DNA of 64,000 nucleotides from Mesorhizobium erdmanii USDA 3471. Its GTDB lineage: Bacteria; Pseudomonadota; Alphaproteobacteria; Rhizobiales; Rhizobiaceae. Location: NCBI RefSeq assembly GCF_000472705.1, contig NZ_KI421453.1:310001-374000 (forward strand), in the 5' to 3' direction. The stretch's first letter is position 1, and every line of letters starts with the position of its first letter. The translations under genes were made by a program, and so were the position numbers. Shown one piece after another: positions 25,173 to 33,737 of the stretch. The notes under the pieces were generated by a model that saw nothing but the letters and a program-made list of their open reading frames with translations, was not told the origin of the DNA and did not search any database.

Positions 25173-27242
25173 CTATTCCGCCGCCAGGGCTGTCACTTCC
25201 CGCCGGAACGGCAGCGCATCGCCGATATCGTGTTCGTCCATTTCCCGCGCGAAGCGATGGCCGGCATAGGTCGCCCAGGCGATCGGGCCTGGCGCCTCGG
25301 CGTCGCCGATGATTTTGATCGAGCGAATGCCATTGTCGGCCCATTCGTCGCGCCGCGCTTTCAGGTCGCGCCACACCGCGTCGTCCTGTTGGCGCGAGGT
25401 CACCAGCACCACGGCGTCGGCGGCGATGTCGCGTTCGGCGCCGGTGTAGGCGCAGGCGGTGGCAACGCCGCCCGGCACGATGCGCGTCACAGTCCGGTTC
25501 AGCACGATCTCGACGCCGAGCTCGGCCAGACGGCGGTGGATGGCGCCCTGCTCCAGCGTGTTGCGGGTCCAGTCCGACACATAGGCGGACGGCGTCACCA
25601 GCGTCACCTTGGCGCCGTTGCGCGCCATCAGCTCGGCCAGGACGCCACCCATGTAGTAGTGGTCGTCGTCGAACAGCACGATGTTGCCTGTCGGCACGCT
25701 GCCGGCCATCAGATCGTCCGGGGTGTAGACCGGCATGGCCGGATCTATCGGCATCGGCACGACATGGGCGCGCGCCACGCCGTCGCGGCGCCAATACGAG
25801 CCGGTGGCGAGCGCGATGTTCTGAAAGCCAAAGGCCAGGATCTCCTCGGCCGACAGTCGGCTTTCGAAGTAGATATCGACATTGGGCATCTGGCTGAGCT
25901 GGTACTGGCGATAGTCGCGCACGCGGCCCCAGGCAGACAGCCCCGGCAGAGGGCATTCGCGCGCGACGCGGCCGCCGAGTTCGGTGCCGGCCTCGGCGAT
26001 GGCCACCTGATAGCCGCGCAGGCCAAGCGCGCGGGCAGCCTCCAGCCCGGCCGGGCCGGCGCCGACGATCAGCACGCTGTCGCTGTCGCCCTTGGCCTGC
26101 ATGCGTTCGGGATGCCAGCCCTTGCGCCACTCCTCCATGAAGGTCGGGTTCTGCGTGCAACGCGAGATCGACATGGTCATGTCGCCGGTGATGCAGATGT
26201 TGCAGCCGATGCACTCGCGGATATCCTCGATCCTCCCCTCCTCCACCTTCCTCGGCAGGAAGGGATCGGCGATCGATGGACGCGCGCAGCCAATGAAATC
26301 GAGCGTGCCGGACTTGATCATCCTGACCATGACATCCGGCGAGGTGAAGCGGCCGACGCCGACAACCGGCTTCGAGGTCAGCGTCTTGATACCCGACACC
26401 AGGCTCTCCTGCGCCGCCTCCTCCTTGAACCGCGACGGCCCCGAACAATCCTCCCAGGCACCATGGGCCAGGTCCCAGAGGTCGGGCAGGTCGGCATGCA
26501 TCTCGATCATGTCGCGAACTTCGGAATTGGCGAAGCCGAGATCGCCGATCATCTCGTCCAGCGATAGCCTGAGCGTCAGGCCACAGGTGTCGCCGATCGC
26601 ATCCCTGCCCTCCTCGATCAGCTCGCGCATCAGCCGCGAACGGTTTTCCAGCGAGCCGCCATATTCGTCGCTGCGCTGGTTGGTGGCGGTCGAGAGGAAA
26701 TGCTGGATGATGCCGAAGCCATGCGCGCCATAGAGACAGACCAGGTCGAAACCCGCCAGCTTGGCGCGTTTGAAGGCATTGCGGTGCCAGCGCCTGAGGT
26801 CGCGTATGTCCGCTTTGTCCATGGCGCGGGCCTGGACCGGATCGTTGGTGAAGGTTCGAATGGGCAAGGCCGACGGTCCGCGCGGCACTTCCTTGGTGTA
26901 GAGGTTCGGACCATTAATACCGGAATAGGCGAGCTGGATGCCGGCCAGCGCGCCATGCTGGTGCATGGCCTTGGCCATCCTGGCGAGCGCCGGGATGTCG
27001 GCATCGTCCCACAGCCTGAGCTCGATGAAGGGGGTGATCTCCGAGGTGTGGTGCATCTCGGTTTGTTCGGTGAAGATGACGCCCCAACCACCTTCCGACT
27101 TGATGCGCCGCATCTCGGCGGCAGCGGACGGATCGCGGTAGCCGCCGCCATTGCAGTGCGGCACCTGGTAGAAGCGGTTCTTGGCGGTCACCGGACCGAT
27201 TTTCACGGGTTCGAACAGAATGGCGTAGCGTGGGTCGCGCAT
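25173..27242 (-). CDS. NADH:flavin oxidoreductase with 4Fe-4S cluster, TMADH/N-methyl demethylase-like
   Basis: 689 residues in three parts: an Old Yellow Enzyme TIM barrel (about 1-360), an iron-sulfur linker, and FAD/NAD Rossmann domains (SVLIVGAGPAGLEAARALG). The cluster cysteines are CIGCNIC, 11 residues, then C, the same spacing as trimethylamine dehydrogenase. Family members include dimethylglycine and N-methylproline (stachydrine) demethylases, which release formaldehyde. The start ATG (27240-27242) follows AAGGAATC. S-formylglutathione hydrolase is 77 bases downstream. The substrate is probably an N-methyl amine; the alternative dienoyl reductase role is less supported by context. Confidence 0.85.
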   Translation of the reverse strand: MRDPRYAILFEPVKIGPVTAKNRFYQVPHCNGGGYRDPSAAAEMRRIKSEGGWGVIFTEQTEMHHTSEITPFIELRLWDDADIPALARMAKAMHQHGALAGIQLAYSGINGPNLYTKEVPRGPSALPIRTFTNDPVQARAMDKADIRDLRRWHRNAFKRAKLAGFDLVCLYGAHGFGIIQHFLSTATNQRSDEYGGSLENRSRLMRELIEEGRDAIGDTCGLTLRLSLDEMIGDLGFANSEVRDMIEMHADLPDLWDLAHGAWEDCSGPSRFKEEAAQESLVSGIKTLTSKPVVGVGRFTSPDVMVRMIKSGTLDFIGCARPSIADPFLPRKVEEGRIEDIRECIGCNICITGDMTMSISRCTQNPTFMEEWRKGWHPERMQAKGDSDSVLIVGAGPAGLEAARALGLRGYQVAIAEAGTELGGRVARECPLPGLSAWGRVRDYRQYQLSQMPNVDIYFESRLSAEEILAFGFQNIALATGSYWRRDGVARAHVVPMPIDPAMPVYTPDDLMAGSVPTGNIVLFDDDHYYMGGVLAELMARNGAKVTLVTPSAYVSDWTRNTLEQGAIHRRLAELGVEIVLNRTVTRIVPGGVATACAYTGAERDIAADAVVLVTSRQQDDAVWRDLKARRDEWADNGIRSIKIIGDAEAPGPIAWATYAGHRFAREMDEHDIGDALPFRREVTALAAE

Positions 27243-27392
27243 ATAAGATTCCTTCCTGCCAGCGTCGCATCGCGGCATGCGCGGCGATGGTTTCAAAACC
27301 TTGGCCCAAGCCGGTCCGCCCGGTGGCAGATGCCGTGAACCTACTCATAAGTTGCCGCCAGCGCCGGAAAATTACAGATTTCTTCTGTGCCG

Positions 27393-27409
27393 ATTAGGAC
27401 CGGCCTAAT
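27393..27409. promoter_or_regulatory. LysR-type box, copy 1
   Basis: ATTAGG-ACCGG-CCTAAT is a perfect 6-bp inverted repeat with a 5-bp spacer and fits the T-N11-A LysR box. The TTAGG-N5-CCTAA core recurs at 38353. It lies in the 277-bp gap between the divergent demethylase and deacylase genes. The nearby ACAGATTTCTTCTGT (27374-27388) is a second, weaker dyad. The LysR gene at 28697 is the obvious candidate protein. Confidence 0.55.
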
Positions 27410-27519
27410 CTCCAAGCCGGCCGGGTTAGCCTCCGGTGAATCCCCGCTGAGCCAAATGCGACTTCAACGCCGTGGCCGCGCGATGCTAGACAGTGCCTGA
27501 CTAATAAGATGTGAGACGC

Positions 27520-28686
27520 ATGGACAGTATCCAGATCCTTGAAAAGCTGATCGCATTCCCGACGGTGAGCCGCGTTTCGAACCTCGACCTCATCGGCTAC
27601 GTGACGGAGTTGCTGGCGGCACAAGGCATTGCCTGCCAGATCATCCGCAGCGCGGATGGCCACAAGGCCAACCTGTTCGCCACCATCGGGCCGGCCGACA
27701 CTCCAGGCGTCATGCTGTCCGGCCACACCGATGTCGTCCCCATCGACGGCCAGGACTGGACGCTGCCGCCCTTCGAGATGACCGCGCGCAACGGCAGACT
27801 CTACGGCCGCGGCGCGTCCGACATGAAGGGTTTCGTCGCCTGCGCGCTCGCGGCCTTTGTCAAGGCCGCGAAAATGAACCTGCAAACGCCCTTGCATCTG
27901 GCGCTTTCCTATGACGAGGAGATCGGCTGCATCGGCGTGCACAGCTTGATCGACATGCTGAAGGCCGCACCGCACCGGCCGTTGCTGTGCATCGTCGGCG
28001 AGCCGACCAACATGCAGGTGGCGACCGGGCATAAGGGCAAGCTTGCGGCGCGCGCCCTCTGCAAGGGACGGGAAGGCCATTCCGCGCTGGCTCCCCTGGC
28101 TCTCAACGCCATTCATCTCGGCTGCGACTTCATCTCCGCACTGCGTCAGGAACAGGATCGGCTGGCGCGCGATGGCGCGCGTGACGGCGACTATGACGTT
28201 CCCTACACCACCGTCCATGTCGGCAAGATCAATGCCGGCGTGGCGCTCAACATCGTGCCGAACCTGTGCCAACTCGATTTCGAGATCCGCAACGTCGCGG
28301 CCGACAATGCCGATCAAATCCTCGATGGGCTGCGTGCGCAGGCCACCCGTATTGCCGCTGCCGCTTCGACGATCGCGCCGGAGGCGGCCATCGACATCGA
28401 CATCACCAACACCTATCCGGGCCTGGACACGCCGGCGAATTCGCGGGCCGTGGCCTTCGTCAAGTCGTTGACCGGCGCCAACGACACCATCAAGGTTGCC
28501 TACGGCACAGAAGGTGGGTTGTTCAGCCGCGACCTCGGCACGCCGACCATCGTGTGCGGACCGGGATCGATGGCACAAGGGCACAGGCCGGACGAATTCG
28601 TCAGCGTCGAACAGCTGCGCCGCTGCGACGACATGCTGGACACTCTCTTGCGGCGGCTTGCCGATCACTGGCTTCAGGCGATGTGA
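27520..28686 (+). CDS. M20 peptidase family, acetylornithine deacetylase (ArgE)-like
   Basis: 388 residues from ATG 27520; a GTG at 27511 is also in frame. Zinc and catalytic residues are visible in SGHTDVVP, RGASDMKGF, YDEEIGCIG and GEPTN. The dimerisation domain and GTEGGLFSRDLGTP follow, with the final zinc His in GHRPDEFV. ArgE relatives deacylate N-acyl amino acids. Its setting is catabolic, divergent from a demethylase and beside a LysR regulator, so a role in scavenging N-acyl amino acids is more likely than arginine synthesis. Confidence 0.88.
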   Translation: MDSIQILEKLIAFPTVSRVSNLDLIGYVTELLAAQGIACQIIRSADGHKANLFATIGPADTPGVMLSGHTDVVPIDGQDWTLPPFEMTARNGRLYGRGASDMKGFVACALAAFVKAAKMNLQTPLHLALSYDEEIGCIGVHSLIDMLKAAPHRPLLCIVGEPTNMQVATGHKGKLAARALCKGREGHSALAPLALNAIHLGCDFISALRQEQDRLARDGARDGDYDVPYTTVHVGKINAGVALNIVPNLCQLDFEIRNVAADNADQILDGLRAQATRIAAAASTIAPEAAIDIDITNTYPGLDTPANSRAVAFVKSLTGANDTIKVAYGTEGGLFSRDLGTPTIVCGPGSMAQGHRPDEFVSVEQLRRCDDMLDTLLRRLADHWLQAM

Positions 28687-28696
28687 GGGAACGCGG

Positions 28697-29632
28697 CTAT
28701 TCCACGACCCGCCCGCTGCCGAACACGCCCTGTTCGACCACGAAACGGCGGCAGTGATCGATGAAGGCCTGCACGGTCTGTGTGCGGTGCTCGGCATTGG
28801 GCAAGGCGACTCCCATGGTGAGGGGCCGCAAATCCCCCTCCAGCGGCACGAAGACCAGCGGCTTGCCGTCGGGCGCCAAAGTGTTGAGCGGCCGCATGTT
28901 GGCGATGCCATAGCCAAAGCCGTTCGCGACCATCGAACGCATCACCGCGATGTCGCCGGTGCGCTCGGCAATGTTCGGCCTGATGCCGCGCGAATGAAAG
29001 GCGGAGAGGAAATATTCGCGGCTATACGGCAGGTCGAGCAGCACCATCGGCTCGACGGCCAGTTCTTCCGTCGTGATCGACGCCTTGCCGGCGAAGCGGT
29101 GCCCCTGCGGCAGCATGACATAGGCCGGCACCAGCATCAGCGGTTCGAAGGTCGTGTCCTGCGACAATTCGAGATCGTAGGTTAGCGCCGCGTCGATTTC
29201 ACCGCGCTGCAGCATTTCGAGCAGTTGGCCCTGGTTGCGCTCGAACTGGCGGAACCGCACCTCGGGATAGGCGCGCTCGAACTTCATGCGCAGTGTCGGC
29301 ATGACGATCTGCGCGAAGGTCAGCAGGCATCCGACCGCCAGCGGCCCGCGCACCTTCTCGGCGATGTCGCCGGCGATATCGTGTAAGGCATCGGCGTCGG
29401 CAAGCAGCCTGGCCGCCTCCTTGAGGAAGACGCGCCCGCCAGCCGTGAGCGACAGGCCATGCGAATGCTTGCGGACAAAAAGCTGGACGCCGAATTCGGC
29501 CTCCAGTTGCGCGATCGACGCCGAGATCGAAGGCGGCGAAACATTGACCTGTTCGGCGGCCTTGGTAATGGAGCCGGCTTCGCCGACGGCGACGAAATAT
29601 TCCAGTTGTCTCAGCGTGAAGCGTAGCGGCAT
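28697..29632 (-). CDS. LysR-family transcriptional regulator
   Basis: 311 residues. The N-terminal helix-turn-helix is QLEYFVAVGEAGSITKAAEQ with NVSPPSISASIAQLE, and the two-lobed effector domain follows. It converges on the ArgE-like gene (gap 10 bases) and lies downstream of the aldehyde dehydrogenase on the same strand. Two LysR-like boxes sit at the outer ends of the surrounding block (27393 and 38353), which suggests it governs the ArgE/demethylase genes and the transporter operon. Effector unknown. Confidence 0.9.
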   Translation of the reverse strand: MPLRFTLRQLEYFVAVGEAGSITKAAEQVNVSPPSISASIAQLEAEFGVQLFVRKHSHGLSLTAGGRVFLKEAARLLADADALHDIAGDIAEKVRGPLAVGCLLTFAQIVMPTLRMKFERAYPEVRFRQFERNQGQLLEMLQRGEIDAALTYDLELSQDTTFEPLMLVPAYVMLPQGHRFAGKASITTEELAVEPMVLLDLPYSREYFLSAFHSRGIRPNIAERTGDIAVMRSMVANGFGYGIANMRPLNTLAPDGKPLVFVPLEGDLRPLTMGVALPNAEHRTQTVQAFIDHCRRFVVEQGVFGSGRVVE

Positions 29633-29682
29633 GGATAGCTATGTTGCCGTTTTAGCGACTTCGAGCAAGCGCCCGTACCGTT

Positions 29683-31173
29683 TCAGTACTTGATCCATGT
29701 CGTCTTCAGCGCGGTGTACTTGTCCAGCGCATGCAACGACAGGTCGCGGCCGAAGCCGGATTGTTTGACGCCGCCGAACGGTGTCATCGGGTTCAGCGCA
29801 TCTACCGTGTTGACGGAAACCGTGCCGGCGCGGAGCCGAGCGGCGACGCGGTGGGCGCGCGACAGACTGTCGGTCCACAGCGATGCCGCCAGCCCGTACG
29901 GGCTGTCATTGGCGAGGCGGATAGCCTCCTCTTCATCGTCGAAGGCAATGACCGAAAGCACCGGCCCGAATATCTCATCCCTGGCAATTGGGTCGTCATG
30001 AGCGACATTGTCGAAGATGGTGGGTTGTATGAAGCTGCCGCGGCCGTTGACCGTGACGCGATCGCCGCCGGCAACCAGGCACGCGGTCTTCTTGCCGGCC
30101 TCGACGAAGCGCATGACGTTGGCGGCGTGGCGAGCATCAACCATGGCGCCCATTTTCGAAGCCGGGTCGAGCGGATCGCCCGGCTGAGTGGCCGCCGCGC
30201 GCTCGACCAATTTCTCGACGAAGGCATCCTTGATGGTGCGTTCCACCAACAGGCGCGAATTGGCCGAACACACCTCGCCCTGGTTGAAGAAGATGCCGAA
30301 CGCCGCCATGTCGGCCGCCGCATCGAGATCGCCGCAGTCGGAAAAGACAAGGTTCGGGCTTTTGCCGCCGGTTTCGAGCCATACCTGTTTCATGTTCGAC
30401 TGGCCCGAATACTGCAGGAACATCTTGCCGACGGAGGTCGATCCGGTGAAGGCAAGGCAGTCGACATCCATGTGGCGGCCGAGCGCCTGGCCGGCCGTCT
30501 CGCCGAGGCCAGGCACGACATTGAGCACGCCGGGGGGCAGTCCCGCCTCCATGGCGAGTTCCGCCAGCCTGAGCGCCGAGAAAGGCGACTGCTCCGCCGG
30601 CTTCAGCACCACCGAATTGCCCGCCGCCAGCGCGGGCGCGCATTTCCAGGTCGCCATGTCGAGCGGGAAATTCCATGGCACCACGGCACCGACCACGCCG
30701 AGCGGTTCGCGCCGCACCAGCACCAGATCGCTCCCGCCGGTCGGCGCCACTTCGTCGTAGATTTTGTCGATGGCCTCGCCATACCACTGGAAGATCGCCG
30801 CGGAACCCGGAACATCGACAGTCGCCGCTTCCATGACCAGCTTGCCCATATCGAGCGACTCGAGCAACGCGAGCTCCTGCAGGTTCTCTCGTACCAGCCA
30901 GGCCAGCCGCAGCAGCACCTCTTTGCGGTGCGCGGGGCTGGTGCGCGACCAGACACCGGCCTCGAAACTGCGTCTGGCTGCGGCAACCGCCAGATCGATA
31001 TCCTCCTCGCCGCATGACGCCACCTCGGCCAGCGTTTCGCCGGTGGCCGGATTGATGCTGGCGAAGGTTCGGCCCGAACGCGCCGCGACCGGCTTGCCGT
31101 CGATGAACGCCTTGTCACGAAACCGGATCGCGGACGCCTTGCCGATCCAGTCCTTGTGGCTGAGTTCGCTCAA
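29683..31173 (-). CDS. Aldehyde dehydrogenase family protein (PuuC/betaine aldehyde type)
   Basis: 496 residues from a TTG at 31171-31173, preceded by AGGGGG at good spacing; no ATG fits. Catalytic residues are the Cys in GEVCSANSR, the Glu in LETGGKSPN and the Asn in VVPWNFPLD. The end GGVKQSGFGRD is typical. It oxidises an aldehyde to the acid with NAD(P). It is last in a block with a GMC oxidoreductase and a flavin monooxygenase, so it plausibly takes the aldehyde made by the GMC enzyme. Confidence 0.9.
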   Translation of the reverse strand: MSELSHKDWIGKASAIRFRDKAFIDGKPVAARSGRTFASINPATGETLAEVASCGEEDIDLAVAAARRSFEAGVWSRTSPAHRKEVLLRLAWLVRENLQELALLESLDMGKLVMEAATVDVPGSAAIFQWYGEAIDKIYDEVAPTGGSDLVLVRREPLGVVGAVVPWNFPLDMATWKCAPALAAGNSVVLKPAEQSPFSALRLAELAMEAGLPPGVLNVVPGLGETAGQALGRHMDVDCLAFTGSTSVGKMFLQYSGQSNMKQVWLETGGKSPNLVFSDCGDLDAAADMAAFGIFFNQGEVCSANSRLLVERTIKDAFVEKLVERAAATQPGDPLDPASKMGAMVDARHAANVMRFVEAGKKTACLVAGGDRVTVNGRGSFIQPTIFDNVAHDDPIARDEIFGPVLSVIAFDDEEEAIRLANDSPYGLAASLWTDSLSRAHRVAARLRAGTVSVNTVDALNPMTPFGGVKQSGFGRDLSLHALDKYTALKTTWIKY

Positions 31174-31192
31174 TGCCGTTGCCCCCTGCTGG

Positions 31193-31867
31193 CTACTCGT
31201 CGCCAGGGACGCCGTAGCTCGGCGCGTCGGACGGATTGATGGCGCGGGTGACATAGGCATCGAGCTGCGGCTTGTAGCGGTCCCACAGCGCCGACAATTC
31301 CTCGATAGGGTTGCCTTCGCTCCAGTCGCAGCGCAGGTCCGCGACCGGCCAGGCGACCTCGCGCACCAGCTTCATGCCAGCGGAATGGACGGGGCCTGCC
31401 TCGCCACCGGCCTTCAGCGCGGCGCGCATGGTCGCGATCAGGCGGTCGCCGAGAGGCCCTTCCGAGGCCAGGAAAGCCTCGACCATGGCTTGCGGCACGC
31501 CGCCATGGGCCAGCATGTTGCCGCCGCAGGCGACATTGTCCGCGCGCGCTTCCGCCCAGATGCCAAGCGCCTTCGGCCCGGAATGGATAGCACTGGTGCC
31601 AGCGGCATCGACAGCCAGCACCTGCCGGTAGTCGCTCCAGGCCCCGGTGCGCTTCAGTACGGCGACCGCCTCGGCCGCCGAGGCACCGCGTGCCATGAGT
31701 TCGAGCCCCCTCGTGCCCAGCGTCGGATCGGTGACGTTCTGGCTGGCGACCGCGCCCACGCCCGCCTGCGCATAGGCGCAGCGCGCCGCCACCGCCGGAG
31801 AGGAAGACGAGACCGCAACGCCAAACATGCCCGTGCGGCCGCATCGCGCGACAATGGAGAAGGTCAT
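31193..31867 (-). CDS. DUF1028 family protein (Ntn-hydrolase-like)
   Basis: 224 residues. The family start MTFSIVARC is present, with GMFGVAVSSSSPAVAARC and VASQNVTDPTLG. The residue after Met is Thr followed by Phe-Ser, and a conserved Cys lies at about residue 9. DUF1028 proteins have a predicted Ntn-hydrolase-like fold, but their substrate is not settled. It lies 5 bases before the RidA gene's stop and 20 bases from the dehydrogenase start, within an operon that also encodes RidA, a common partner. Confidence 0.85.
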   Translation of the reverse strand: MTFSIVARCGRTGMFGVAVSSSSPAVAARCAYAQAGVGAVASQNVTDPTLGTRGLELMARGASAAEAVAVLKRTGAWSDYRQVLAVDAAGTSAIHSGPKALGIWAEARADNVACGGNMLAHGGVPQAMVEAFLASEGPLGDRLIATMRAALKAGGEAGPVHSAGMKLVREVAWPVADLRCDWSEGNPIEELSALWDRYKPQLDAYVTRAINPSDAPSYGVPGDE

Positions 31868-31871
31868 CGCA

Positions 31872-32288
31872 TCAATCCGGAATTACGGCGGTACCGTCGA
31901 TCTCGACCAGCCAGTCAGGCCGCGCCAGGGCCTGCACGACGAGGCCGGTCGAAACGGGATGCACGCCTTTGATGTACTCGCCCATGGTGCGGTAGACCGC
32001 CTCGCGATGGCGCACGTCGGTGATGTAGACGACCACCTTGACCAGATGCTCCATGGTGCCGCCGCACTCCTCGATGAGCTGCCTGATGTTCTGCATCACC
32101 TTGTGCGTCTGCTCGGCCGGATCGTGGCTATCGATATTCTTGGCGGTGTCGAGATCCTGCGGACACTGGCCGCGCAGATAGATCGTTCGGCCGCCGCGCG
32201 TGACCACCGCCTGGCACAGATCATTGTCGAGTTTCTGCTCGGGATAGGTGTCCTTGGTATTGAATTTGCGGATTCTCGTATGCGCCAT
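31872..32288 (-). CDS. RidA family protein (YjgF/YER057c/UK114)
   Basis: 138 residues from ATG 32288, chosen because GGAGACC lies just upstream; an in-frame TTG (32336) would overlap the preceding gene. The family core is visible: IYLRGQCPQD, VMQNIRQLIEECGG, VVVYITDVRHRE and the end ARPDWLVEIDGTAV with the carboxylate-binding Arg. RidA proteins hydrolyse reactive enamines and imines made by amine-oxidising enzymes. The adjacent flavin monooxygenase and GMC genes suggest an imine intermediate in this pathway. Confidence 0.88.
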   Translation of the reverse strand: MAHTRIRKFNTKDTYPEQKLDNDLCQAVVTRGGRTIYLRGQCPQDLDTAKNIDSHDPAEQTHKVMQNIRQLIEECGGTMEHLVKVVVYITDVRHREAVYRTMGEYIKGVHPVSTGLVVQALARPDWLVEIDGTAVIPD

Positions 32289-32332
32289 CCTGGTCTCCAT
32301 CAGATCGGGCTCGTGGCTGTTGTCGGCGTCGA

Positions 32333-33607
32333 TCAAGCGTCCACCGTCTCGCGCCGTGCGGCGGCATGGTAGGCCAGATACTTGCGCTGCGTCGAAATCC
32401 GGTCCGCCACATGCTTGGCATCATGCCAGACACCCCAGATGAAACTCGATCCTCTTCGCGACTGCCAGGGCAGGCCGAGAAAGTAGAGTCCAGGCTCGGT
32501 CGAGACGCCGCGCTGATGCCTTGGCCGCCCCTTCTCGTCAAAAGCATCGACCTTCAACCAGCTGTAGTCGACGGCAAAGCCGGTCGCCCAGATGATCGCC
32601 GCAATTCCGGCTTCGGCCAGATCGAGTTCGCCGATCGGGTTGATCAGGCAGTCGGGATCCGGGTCGATCCGGCGGGCCGCGGGCTCCTCCGGGAGGTCGA
32701 GACCGTTGCGCGCGACATAGGCGTCGGCCTCGTCCAGCAGCGACATCAGGTTGGCGTCACCGCGGGCAATGTTCCTCGCCAGATCGGGCGCGAAGGTCAT
32801 TATGCCGTCCTGATAGGTTTTGGTCATGCCGACCAGGGTGAGCCCCTGCGCGGCCAGTCGGCGGAAATCAATCGTTTCGCCGCCACGCGCGCCGCTCACC
32901 GCGATCGTCACATGTTCCGTCCCGGGCCCCGGGGTCTCGAGGTCCCATTTGCCGAGAACGCCAAGCCACCAGCAGAAATCGCGCCCGCGATAGGCCCGCG
33001 GCGGGCGGTCGTGCGGGCCGACCGAGAGGTAGACGCGCCGCCCCGAGCGCTGCAGCTCATCGGCGATCTGCACACCTGACGACCCCGCCCCGACCACCAG
33101 CAGCGCGCCCTTTGGCAACTGCCCGGGGTTGCGGTAGGCGCTGGAATGAAGCTGCTGAATGCCGGCATCTCCGGGGACAAGGGCGGGGATGACAGGGACC
33201 TGGAAAGGTCCGGTCGCCGCGACGATGTTGTTGGCTTCGATCACTCCATCCGACGTCTCGACGCGGAACCCGGGCCGACCGACATTTCTTTGCGCGCGCA
33301 TGACCTCGACGCCGCAGCGGATCGGGGCGCTGATCTGCCTTGCATAGGCTGCGAAGTAGTCCGCAACCTCCTCCTTGGGGGGAAAACCGTCGGGGCCGGT
33401 CACGGGAAATTCCATGCCAGGGAAACGGTCATGCCAGGCCGGTCCATTGGCAACCAGCGAGTCCCATCTTTGCGATCGCCAGCGCTCGGCGATCCGGCCA
33501 CGTTCGAGAACGAGATGCGGCACCGCGCATTTGCTCAGGTGCTCAGACATAGCCACCCCGGCCTGGCCACCGCCGACGACAAGTGTGTCTATTTTTTCGA
33601 CCGACAT
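32333..33607 (-). CDS. FAD/NAD(P)-binding monooxygenase-like flavoprotein (CzcO/FMO type)
   Basis: 424 residues. Two dinucleotide folds are seen: LVVGGGQAGVAMSEHL at the N terminus and LLVVGAGSSGVQIADEL near the middle. Between them is the FMO-type segment GPAWHDRFPGMEF. ATGFAVDYSWL near the end is the usual flavin-monooxygenase closing motif. Start ATG 33607 has AAAGGACG upstream. It would hydroxylate an amine, sulfide or ketone with NADPH and oxygen. The neighbouring taurine-type transporter hints at a sulfur or amine compound, but this is only context. Confidence 0.85.
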   Translation of the reverse strand: MSVEKIDTLVVGGGQAGVAMSEHLSKCAVPHLVLERGRIAERWRSQRWDSLVANGPAWHDRFPGMEFPVTGPDGFPPKEEVADYFAAYARQISAPIRCGVEVMRAQRNVGRPGFRVETSDGVIEANNIVAATGPFQVPVIPALVPGDAGIQQLHSSAYRNPGQLPKGALLVVGAGSSGVQIADELQRSGRRVYLSVGPHDRPPRAYRGRDFCWWLGVLGKWDLETPGPGTEHVTIAVSGARGGETIDFRRLAAQGLTLVGMTKTYQDGIMTFAPDLARNIARGDANLMSLLDEADAYVARNGLDLPEEPAARRIDPDPDCLINPIGELDLAEAGIAAIIWATGFAVDYSWLKVDAFDEKGRPRHQRGVSTEPGLYFLGLPWQSRRGSSFIWGVWHDAKHVADRISTQRKYLAYHAAARRETVDA

Positions 33608-33737
33608 TTCTGCGTCCTTTCCCCCCAAGAGTTTCTGCGGATGCGAGGAGGTCAGATCGCTGGTGTACTGGAGCGGCCGATTAGCGAAAATTACGATTTC
33701 ACGTGGCAGTGGTTAGCTTGTCCCTAAACGCTGAAGC

